Origin: Bacteroidia bacterium
GTDB lineage: Bacteria; Bacteroidota; Bacteroidia; Bacteroidales; CAJPTX01
Reading direction: 5' to 3'
NCBI GenBank assembly: GCA_905373665.1
Contig: CAJPTV010000126.1
Span: forward strand, 1 to 5,395
DNA length: 5,395 nucleotides
The position numbers and the translations under genes were made by a program. The notes beneath the pieces were generated by a model. It searched no databases and was not told where the DNA came from. It saw only the letters and a program-made list of their open reading frames with translations. This document shows positions 1 to 5,395 of the stretch, one piece after another. The stretch's first letter is position 1; each line of letters begins with the position of its first letter.

Positions 1-615
1 GCAGGCGAGGCAACGATTACGGCTACGGTTGCTAAGAATGAGAAACACGAGGCGCTTACCGCAACGTGCAAGGTGGTTGTGACCGAGAAGACGGTATATG
101 CTATCGCCTTCAAGGCAGCAGAGGTATCCGTAGAGAAGGGTAAAAAGCTGACGCTTGAACTTCAGAAGACGAATCTCGAAGACGGTGAAAAGGTTACGCT
201 TACCAGCAGTGCCGAGGGTACGGTGACGGTTGTCGACAACGACGCGATGACGATAGAGGGTGTCGCAGCAGGCGAGGCAACGATTACGGCTACGGTTGCT
301 AAGAATGAGAAACACGAGGCGCTTACCGCAACGTGCAAGGTGGTTGTGACCGAGAAGACGGTATATGCTATCGCCTTCAAGGCAGCAGAGGTATCCGTAG
401 AGAAGGGTAAAAAGCTGACGCTTGAACTTCAGAAGACGAATCTCGAAGACGGTGAAAAGGTTACGCTTACCAGCAGTGCCGAGGGTACGGTGACGGTCGT
501 AGACAACGACGCCATGACGATCGAGGGTATCGCAGCAGGCGAGTCAACGATTACGGCTACGGTTGCTAAGAATGCTAAACACGAGGCGCTTACCGCAACG
601 TGCAAGGTGGTTGTG
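1..615 (+). repeat. In-frame 267-bp tandem repeat array encoding BIG2 domains
   Basis: The unit is exactly 267 bp (89 codons). Copy 1 is 1-267, copy 2 is 268-534, and a third copy is cut at 535-615 where the sequence passes into the sorting-domain linker. The first 230 bases of copies 1 and 2 are identical. The only five differences fall at copy-1 positions 231, 234, 246, 255 and 262; four are silent and one changes Val to Ile. The partial third copy differs from copy 1 at three of 81 bases (Ala to Ser, Glu to Ala). The array runs off the left edge, so total copy number is unknown. Such identity points to recent duplication or gene conversion. Confidence 0.95.
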
Positions 616-885
616 AAGAAAAAGCCTCTTGCGGTAGAGGATGCTGTATTGTCGAGTATCGCCGTAACGCCGAACCCATTTGGCGAACAATTGCGCATTC
701 TGAATCCAGAGATGCTTGTTGGATATTACGAGTTGGTAAATGCCTTCGGCGTCGTTATTCGTTCTGGGTGGTTAGAGGGCAGTGTATCTCATATCTATAC
801 TGAGGCTCTTACCGCTGGACTCTATTTTGTGCGGGTGACTGGAAAAAATGGAGTAAAGCGCACGATAAGGGTAGTACGTTACTAG
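1..885 (+). CDS. C-terminal part of a secreted BIG2-repeat surface protein with a type IX sorting domain (5' partial)
   Basis: The frame is open from the first base to the TAG at 883-885, so this is the last 294 residues of a larger protein whose start lies outside the window; the in-frame GTG at 73 lies inside a repeat and is not a real start. Residues 1-205 are 89-residue repeats of the bacterial Ig-like group 2 type: a KGKKLTL strand, a TSSAEGTVTVVDND segment, then AAGEATITATV and TCKVVV. Two complete domains span about residues 31-119 and 120-205, after one partial domain. Residues from about 206 to 294 form a Por secretion-system (T9SS type A) C-terminal domain: PNPF near 224-227, a strand-turn ending in NAFGVVIRSG, GLYFVRV near 273-279, and a basic end RTIRVVRY. 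In this family the domain directs export through the type IX system and is removed on attachment to the cell surface. Function beyond a surface or secreted, possibly adhesive, role cannot be read from this fragment. Confidence 0.9.
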   Translation, partial: AGEATITATVAKNEKHEALTATCKVVVTEKTVYAIAFKAAEVSVEKGKKLTLELQKTNLEDGEKVTLTSSAEGTVTVVDNDAMTIEGVAAGEATITATVAKNEKHEALTATCKVVVTEKTVYAIAFKAAEVSVEKGKKLTLELQKTNLEDGEKVTLTSSAEGTVTVVDNDAMTIEGIAAGESTITATVAKNAKHEALTATCKVVVKKKPLAVEDAVLSSIAVTPNPFGEQLRILNPEMLVGYYELVNAFGVVIRSGWLEGSVSHIYTEALTAGLYFVRVTGKNGVKRTIRVVRY

Positions 886-908
886 ACGATAGTCTTATCA
901 GACAGATG

Positions 909-938
909 AGCCCGTCTCGAAAGAGGCGGGCTTTTTTT
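909..938 (+). terminator. Intrinsic terminator after the surface-protein gene
   Basis: A 10-bp stem pairs 909-918 with 923-932, including one G-U pair, around a GAAA tetraloop closed by C-G. It is followed at once by a run of seven T (932-938). It lies 23 bp past the TAG at 885, so it ends transcription of the BIG2/T9SS gene and separates it from everything downstream. Confidence 0.93.
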
Positions 939-1194
939 AGGCTATTATTTGTGTAAAACGACCCTTATCTTTAGGATGGGCGACTTCTTGGTGAGTAGCA
1001 TCCATTTTTCAAAAAAATGACTCGAGAAAATACGTGGAGGTAGTGTCTTTTTGCCTAAGGGTATAGCTCTATTATCCTAGCAATCAGCAAGCCGCTTTTT
1101 AGATGAAAAATAAATTACAGAAATAGGCTAAAATATTTGGCTATGTCGTCAGGAAAAAAACTTGCGGGGCGAAATCTTAAATAATGGTATAGAG
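939..1194. other. Intergenic region with no recognisable gene
   Basis: No convincing ORF, tRNA or known RNA element was found on either strand. The stretch is AT-rich, particularly around 1100-1190. A 7-bp inverted pair (961-967 with 1056-1062) is too far apart to call a hairpin. I looked for the Bacteroidota promoter pattern (TTTG near -33, TAnnTTTG near -7) and found no good match. The promoter for the downstream lipoprotein ORF, and perhaps for the DUF262 pair, would be expected here or in 1360-1454, but I cannot place it. Confidence 0.5.
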
Positions 1195-1359
1195 ATGAGA
1201 CATATCGCATGGGTCACGTTAGGTGCTCTAAGTCTCGCATTTCTAGCGAGTTGTGGCACGACGAAGTATGGAGATGTTGTAAAGAACGAGGAGGACACTG
1301 CGGAGCATAGCATTCGTAGTGTCCTCTTCGCTATAAGGGGGGAGTGTGAAGCTTTGTAG
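1195..1359 (+). CDS. Putative small lipoprotein, 54 residues; possibly a truncated remnant
   Basis: Starting at the ATG at 1195, the product has a short basic N-terminus (MRH), a hydrophobic stretch at residues 4-19, and a lipobox Leu-Ala-Ser-Cys with the lipidated Cys at residue 20. This is a clear signal peptidase II pattern, so the mature form would be a membrane-anchored peptide of 35 residues. I chose 1195 because it puts the signal peptide at the N-terminus and follows an AT-rich leader; an in-frame TTG at 1162 would add 11 residues ahead of the signal and is unlikely. The mature part (GTTKYGDVVKNEEDT) matches no family I can name. Its last 24 or so codons coincide with an 18-bp hairpin, so the C-terminus looks dictated by DNA structure, not by protein selection; the gene may be the 5' remnant of a longer lipoprotein gene. 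No terminator with a T-run separates it from the gene at 1455. Confidence 0.5.
   Translation: MRHIAWVTLGALSLAFLASCGTTKYGDVVKNEEDTAEHSIRSVLFAIRGECEAL
1287..1330. repeat. Strong 18-bp inverted repeat (hairpin) inside the 3' end of the lipoprotein ORF
   Basis: Positions 1287-1304 pair with 1313-1330 without a bulge, with three G-U pairs, around an 8-base loop (GCATAGCA). The 9-bp core GAGGACACT / AGTGTCCTC is perfect. No T-run follows on the + strand (CTATAAGGGGGG comes next) and only a broken one on the - strand, so it is not a standard intrinsic terminator. It could be an RNA stability or attenuation structure ahead of the DUF262 genes, or a protein-binding palindrome. Confidence 0.75.
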
Positions 1360-1368
1360 TATGACCAG

Positions 1369-1410
1369 CTAAGGTTCAACATGAAATTCGATAGAGATGT
1401 AGTACCTTAG
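1369..1410. promoter_or_regulatory. Short inverted repeat in the leader of the DUF262 operon
   Basis: CTAAGGT at 1369-1375 pairs with ACCTTAG at 1404-1410 across a 28-base spacer, ending 44 bp before the ATG at 1455. Four T follow at 1417-1420. It may be an operator half-site pair, a weak terminator, or chance; seven base pairs with a long spacer is modest evidence. Confidence 0.22.
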
Positions 1411-1454
1411 ATGAGCTTTTGAACGAAAGTAGAAGTGTAACCATCTTACAAATC

Positions 1455-3317
1455 ATGACGCAAGCAGAAAGTACTCCGAGTAATGGAGGAGGTATGCCAC
1501 TCAAGACAGTGAGAGAACTCTTGGGGCGGTCTTACTATATCCCAAATTATCAACGAGGATATCGGTGGGGAGGGAAGGATAAGGAGGAAGAGAAGGATGA
1601 AGTAACAAAGCTTTTAGATGATATTTGGGACTTTGCCAACAATATGAACAAGAGGGATGAGTCCGAGTTCTATTGTCTACAACCTCTTATAGTCCGACCA
1701 TTGTCTAACGACGGGGAAGCATTTGATGCTGAGCAGAACCTAGACGGTTTGGAATCAAAAGACTGCACGGAGTATGAGGTTCTTGATGGGCAACAGCGAC
1801 TGACGACGTTAAACCTGATTGTTCACTACATCAACGAAGCTTACCGTGGTAAGAACAAACACCCCGAGATGCTCTTGAATTACCAAACTCGTCCAGAAAG
1901 TAGTAACGCGATTAATTCGCTCTGCATTAAGGATAACGAGGTATGTATGGCTATAAAAGCACCCAGTATTGATCTTTGGCACATCAAAAAAGCTTACGGT
2001 TATATCCATAAGTGGTTTGAAAAGCAAGGTACTGGTTTTAATGATTCCTCTTTTCAAAATATTTTGCTAGAAAAGGTGAAAGTTATTTGGTACGAGATAG
2101 AGGCGATAGAAGACCCTATAAAGGTCTTCGAACGTAACAACATCGGTAAGATTCCGCTTACAGATGTTGAGCTCATTAAAGCGCTCATTCTTAAAGAAGG
2201 AGACAAAGCCGATACGAATTACAAGCGTCGACAGTTAGAAATAGCACAAGAGTGGGACAGAATAGAACAGGGGCTACGTAACCCAAGTTTATGGGCATTT
2301 ATTTTTGGTAAAAAGCTCATGCCCGCGGTCTGTATAGAACAGCTCTTTGTGGTAGTACTCGGACTTGAAGGAAAAGAGAAGCCCAAACCATTTGATGTTA
2401 TTGAAGGAAAGATCCGAGAAAAGAAAGACTATCTTACAGAGCTGTGGCAGGAGGTGCAGAAACTTTATTCGATGATAGTAGACTGGTACAATAATCACAA
2501 GCTTTATCACTATATCGGTTTTCTTATACAGGTACAGGGAGGAGTGAGTGTACAGGAGATATATCAGTTGTCGAAGGAAAGTGAAACTAAAAGTCAGTTT
2601 GAAAAGAAGCTTCAGGAGAAAATTGCGACAGTCATTAAGAGAACTCAAATTCATTACACTCCAGAAGAAGGATTCTTCTGCTATAAAAAAGATAGTAAGA
2701 ATAAAGACTTATACAAGGAGTGTTGGTCTGGGGTATTCTCTTTACTTTTGCTATACAACATCGCACTTTGTCTGCGAGAGGGTTCTACCGAGCGTTTCCC
2801 TTTCGAGTGTTTACAGAAGGAAGGAGAGAAAAGCGTTCAATGGGATATTGAGCATATTGACTCACAAACACCTAAGAAAAACTTATCTTTCAAAGAACAA
2901 AAGGATTGGCTTAAAACTACACAGGATGCTTTGGAAGGGAAGATTGATGAACAGCTATCCGATGAAATAAAGGGATATCTTGCCCAAGAAGATGATAGTC
3001 AGGATACTTTTGATGAGCTAAGAGAAAGGCTCATCGAACTTGCTGATGAAAAAGAAGATCGTTACAGTCAGTCGTTAGGCAACCTAGCGCTCTTGGATGC
3101 GAGCACGAATCGGAGCTATAAGAATGCACTTTTTATAGTAAAAAGAAAAACGTTAGTGGAGAAAGAGAAAAAAGGTCTCTTTATACCACAAGGCACAAAG
3201 ATTGCCTTCATGAAGTACTTCTCTAGAGCTACCACAAACCTTAATAAGTGGAGTGAGGAAGATAAGCGTGCGCATGAGGCGTATATCTATAGTTTCATAA
3301 GAGAATATTATAAATAA
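1455..3317 (+). CDS. GmrSD-type DUF262-DUF1524 (HNH) endonuclease
   Basis: A 620-residue protein when started at the ATG at 1455. The N-terminal DUF262 domain (ParB/Srx-like fold) shows YQRGYRW at residues 32-38, LDGQQRLTT at 110-118 and FERNNIGKIPLTDVELIKA at 225-243; in relatives the DGQQR motif serves nucleotide binding or hydrolysis and the QR-YRW motif target sensing. The C-terminal DUF1524 domain carries an HNH (beta-beta-alpha metal) nuclease site: IEHIDSQTP with the likely catalytic His at 467, then LGNLALLD (541-548), NRSYKN (552-557) and Lys 563. This is the architecture of GmrSD, BrxU and SspE, modification-dependent restriction or anti-phage enzymes acting on DNA in the cytoplasm. 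All key residues are present, so it looks intact. The start is uncertain: in-frame TTG at 1419 and ATG at 1494 are alternatives, the latter giving MPLKTVRELL, close to the usual family N-terminus but with its GGAGG too near. The next gene follows after 9 bp. Which DNA modification it targets cannot be read from sequence. Confidence 0.9.
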   Translation: MTQAESTPSNGGGMPLKTVRELLGRSYYIPNYQRGYRWGGKDKEEEKDEVTKLLDDIWDFANNMNKRDESEFYCLQPLIVRPLSNDGEAFDAEQNLDGLESKDCTEYEVLDGQQRLTTLNLIVHYINEAYRGKNKHPEMLLNYQTRPESSNAINSLCIKDNEVCMAIKAPSIDLWHIKKAYGYIHKWFEKQGTGFNDSSFQNILLEKVKVIWYEIEAIEDPIKVFERNNIGKIPLTDVELIKALILKEGDKADTNYKRRQLEIAQEWDRIEQGLRNPSLWAFIFGKKLMPAVCIEQLFVVVLGLEGKEKPKPFDVIEGKIREKKDYLTELWQEVQKLYSMIVDWYNNHKLYHYIGFLIQVQGGVSVQEIYQLSKESETKSQFEKKLQEKIATVIKRTQIHYTPEEGFFCYKKDSKNKDLYKECWSGVFSLLLLYNIALCLREGSTERFPFECLQKEGEKSVQWDIEHIDSQTPKKNLSFKEQKDWLKTTQDALEGKIDEQLSDEIKGYLAQEDDSQDTFDELRERLIELADEKEDRYSQSLGNLALLDASTNRSYKNALFIVKRKTLVEKEKKGLFIPQGTKIAFMKYFSRATTNLNKWSEEDKRAHEAYIYSFIREYYK

Positions 3318-3326
3318 TAGATAGTC

Positions 3327-5297
3327 ATGATTAAGAATTGTTCGTTTGTAGAATTTCTTGATAAGTACGAAGCAGTAGAGATCCCTATCCTACAGAGAGA
3401 CTATGCGCAGGGTAGATTAGATCTTCAGAATAAAGAATTGAATCGAAAGGGGGAAAACTTCATAAAAGTTCTTTTCGATCATCTCTGTAGTAATAGACGT
3501 TTGTCTATGGATATTATCTACGGTTCGATAGAGATTCGGAATAGTGCGGAGTCTAATAAAGAGACCTTTATTCCTCTTGATGGGCAGCAACGTCTAACCA
3601 CGCTTTGGCTACTTCATTGGTATTTAGTACAATGGGAGGGTAAGGGTGCTGAGTATGCACCACGACTACGTAAATTTACATACGCTACACGTAGTACAGC
3701 GCGAGAGTTTTGCAAGCAGCTTTGTGATATGGGATTAGGACATGATGAACTTGCAAAGCCGTCAAAATACTTCTCTCAAAAGATGTGGTTTACTAGTCAG
3801 TATGGTTATGACCCCACGGTACAGGCTATGCTTAATATGCTCGACGCTATAGCAAAGCAGTATGAAGAAAAGAATCAGACAATCCCCTTAGAGCGATTAG
3901 AACAGTTGCAGTTCCGAAGCTTTGATATTGGCTTGTATAACCTAACGGATGATCTGTACATCAAAATGAATGGACGGGGTAAGCAACTCTCTGGCATAGA
4001 AAATCTAAAGGCGGATTTTGTGGGTTACCTTAAAGCACAGGGACACGATTTTAGCAACGCAAATAGCTACGATCGCAAGTTTGATCACGAGTGGGCAGAT
4101 GTGGCTTGGGGGGAAGATGAGAATAAAGGTTTTGACACCCGTTATCTACGCCTTTTTCATCGTTACTTCTATAACTTATGGATAATGGACAGTGAACAAA
4201 CAGCAGATAATGTGCCAGAGGATTTGAAAGCAAATTTTACTGGCAAGGAATATGCTGGTTTTGAGCCTTATAAAAAAATACTTGATAAAGAAGGAGGAAG
4301 GCTAGAACGTATGGTGGCTTTCTTCGACTTCTTGGCGAACGAAGATAATTTAGTTTATAGCAAAAGACTTCTTAACCCATGGCGAGACGAGCAAGAGAAT
4401 AAATATCCCTACTTGCTGGATAAAGATATTCCTATGGAAAATCGCATAGCTCTTTATGCCATGATGCTTTATATCGATAATTCGTCAGAAGGTATAAACA
4501 GAAACATTGACAGTTACGAAAAATGGATGCGTATTGTTTGGAATCTGATAATAGACCCTAACTCCCGTAATTACGGAGGGCAGAAGCGCTATATGGATTT
4601 ACTTTCGCGTTTAGCGCCACATGCCGCGGATATTGAGGATTTTCTTAGGACGAATGATATGAAAGAAATTTCGAAAAACAAACGATTGGAACTAGAGAAG
4701 AAGAAGCTAGAATATCTGGATAAGTATCCTAATCGTCGCGATGCGTTGCTTAAAGCAGAAGCGAGCCGTTGTTTGCAAGGACAGGTGGGCTTTTTGCTTG
4801 AGATAGAAGAGACTGACGATTACTTCAAACGTTTTGTAGAACTAACTGTAGAGAATATTAAACCTGAATGGTCGTGGTGCGCTGAGCATTTATGGCCAGC
4901 ACTTATTGCCCTATTGGAGAAGCCTCTTTTTGAGATACGCGAAAAATGGGGTGAGAGTGATTATTTATCACATAACTCTTACCGTCTGCAAGATTTATTG
5001 AATCGCCCGCATATTGCAGAGGCGTTATGCAAACTCTTTGACCAATGTATTGCGCAAAAAAAGGATTTCCGAACAGTTTGTAGAGACCTTTGTACAAACT
5101 ATCAATACAATGAAGAACTCTATTGGCATTATCCTCTTGTTAAGGGCAATATTTTACCTTTAACAGAATATGGACGTATATACTATCGCGGTGAACAAGA
5201 GGGGATATGCTTGCACAAGAGTTGGAGGGTAACAGAAAACGAGTGGCGTGGTTATTGGCGTTTGAACGAAAAAGAACCGATATTGCGAACTCGTTAG
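3327..5297 (+). CDS. Second DUF262 protein without a visible HNH domain; partner of the upstream nuclease
   Basis: A 656-residue protein starting at the ATG at 3327, 9 bp after the TAA of the preceding gene, so almost certainly co-transcribed. The N-terminal DUF262 domain shows PILQRDYAQGR at residues 20-30, LDGQQRLTT at 84-92 with WLLHW following, and YIKMNGRGKQLSGIENLKADF at 211-231, the equivalent of the Asn-x-Gly motif before the helix in relatives. The nucleotide-handling core is thus kept, but the QR motif reads QRDYAQG where the neighbour has QRGYRW. From about residue 232 to 656 the chain is mostly helical in appearance and rich in Trp and Tyr, with a charged stretch near 440-462 (KNKRLELEKKK). 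I see no His-x-x-Pro/Asn-Asn-Lys pattern of DUF1524 or other nuclease motif. The role is inferred: a sensor, NTPase or regulator working with the upstream HNH protein in defence. It has no signal peptide and should be cytoplasmic. It ends in TAG, with a terminator 20 bp later. Confidence 0.85.
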   Translation: MIKNCSFVEFLDKYEAVEIPILQRDYAQGRLDLQNKELNRKGENFIKVLFDHLCSNRRLSMDIIYGSIEIRNSAESNKETFIPLDGQQRLTTLWLLHWYLVQWEGKGAEYAPRLRKFTYATRSTAREFCKQLCDMGLGHDELAKPSKYFSQKMWFTSQYGYDPTVQAMLNMLDAIAKQYEEKNQTIPLERLEQLQFRSFDIGLYNLTDDLYIKMNGRGKQLSGIENLKADFVGYLKAQGHDFSNANSYDRKFDHEWADVAWGEDENKGFDTRYLRLFHRYFYNLWIMDSEQTADNVPEDLKANFTGKEYAGFEPYKKILDKEGGRLERMVAFFDFLANEDNLVYSKRLLNPWRDEQENKYPYLLDKDIPMENRIALYAMMLYIDNSSEGINRNIDSYEKWMRIVWNLIIDPNSRNYGGQKRYMDLLSRLAPHAADIEDFLRTNDMKEISKNKRLELEKKKLEYLDKYPNRRDALLKAEASRCLQGQVGFLLEIEETDDYFKRFVELTVENIKPEWSWCAEHLWPALIALLEKPLFEIREKWGESDYLSHNSYRLQDLLNRPHIAEALCKLFDQCIAQKKDFRTVCRDLCTNYQYNEELYWHYPLVKGNILPLTEYGRIYYRGEQEGICLHKSWRVTENEWRGYWRLNEKEPILRTR

Positions 5298-5316
5298 TGA
5301 CAAGAAGGACGAGAGA

Positions 5317-5360
5317 AGGTGGGCGAATGGATAATTATATTCATGCGTCCACCTCTTTTT
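5317..5360 (+). terminator. Intrinsic terminator closing the DUF262 operon
   Basis: Positions 5317-5331 pair with 5340-5354: six perfect pairs AGGTGG/CCACCT, a G-U, two G-C pairs, one A-G mismatch, then five more pairs including a G-U, around an 8-base AT loop (TAATTATA). Five T follow at 5356-5360. It starts 20 bp past the stop of the second DUF262 gene, which indicates that the operon ends there. The last 35 bases of the window hold nothing I can identify. Confidence 0.85.
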
Positions 5361-5395
5361 ACGACCAAACTCTAGGCGATTTACAGTTCTTAAAT

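Noticed and set aside
1..615. Tandem repeats as a CRISPR array or insertion sequence
   Set aside because: The units are 267 bp, abut without spacers, stay in frame and encode Ig-like domains.
162..698. Minus-strand open frames across the BIG2 repeats
   Set aside because: They are antisense shadows that recur with the 267-bp repeat and carry no domain signal, while the + frame encodes a clear repeat protein with a sorting domain.
943..951. Bacteroidota -7 promoter element (TA, three bases, TTTG)
   Set aside because: The spacing is three bases where the consensus has two, no TTTG lies at the proper upstream distance, and it sits directly behind a terminator.
1287..1330. Hairpin as an intrinsic terminator
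   Set aside because: The stem is strong, but the + strand continues with a G-rich stretch and the - strand has only a short broken T-run.
1195..1359. Small ORF as the antitoxin or toxin of a pair
   Set aside because: The lipoprotein signal would export the product, and no partner gene of toxin-antitoxin type lies beside it; the next gene is a large HNH enzyme.
1149..1382. Minus-strand ORF of 77 codons opposite the lipoprotein
   Set aside because: It has no recognisable features, whereas the + strand ORF has a full lipobox signal sequence.
2548..2970. A 140-codon + strand ORF in another frame inside the nuclease gene
   Set aside because: It lies wholly within the well-supported DUF262-DUF1524 frame, is rich in Lys and Arg as expected for a frame-shifted reading of AT-rich sequence, and shows no domain.
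1455..5297. A classical restriction-modification or BREX/Dnd-Ssp locus
   Set aside because: No methyltransferase, phosphorothioation gene, helicase or specificity subunit is visible in the window; such genes outside it cannot be excluded.

Overview
The window looks like a piece of a Bacteroidota chromosome, most likely Porphyromonas or a close relative. The evidence is the type IX secretion C-terminal sorting domain on the first gene, a Bacteroidota-style lipoprotein signal, and start regions that are AT-rich and lack a clear Shine-Dalgarno. The genus is inference; the phylum is fairly secure.

Layout, all genes on the + strand. (1) Positions 1-885 hold the 3' end of a large secreted surface protein. 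It has near-identical 89-residue Ig-like (BIG2) repeats followed by a type IX sorting domain, and a clean intrinsic terminator at 909-938 ends it. (2) Positions 939-1194 are non-coding as far as can be seen. (3) A short ORF at 1195-1359 encodes a 54-residue putative lipoprotein whose 3' end overlaps a strong 18-bp hairpin; it may be a gene remnant. (4) Two large genes follow, 9 bp apart: 1455-3317 (DUF262 plus DUF1524/HNH nuclease, GmrSD type) and 3327-5297 (a second, different DUF262 protein with no recognisable HNH site). An intrinsic terminator at 5317-5360 closes this pair.

The centre of interest is the two-gene DUF262 cassette. DUF262-DUF1524 proteins (GmrSD, BrxU, SspE) are modification-dependent restriction or anti-phage nucleases in which the DUF262 part binds or hydrolyses nucleotide and senses the target and the HNH part cuts. 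Here one such nuclease is tightly coupled to a DUF262 paralogue that keeps the DGQQR core but has a different QR motif and a C-terminal region of about 400 residues with no nuclease motif I can recognise. I infer a two-protein defence module in which the second protein acts as a sensor, regulator or NTPase partner of the nuclease. The cassette is lower in G+C by spot counts than the surface-protein gene and is bounded by terminators, which fits an accessory insertion. No integrase, transposase, tRNA or methyltransferase is visible in the window.
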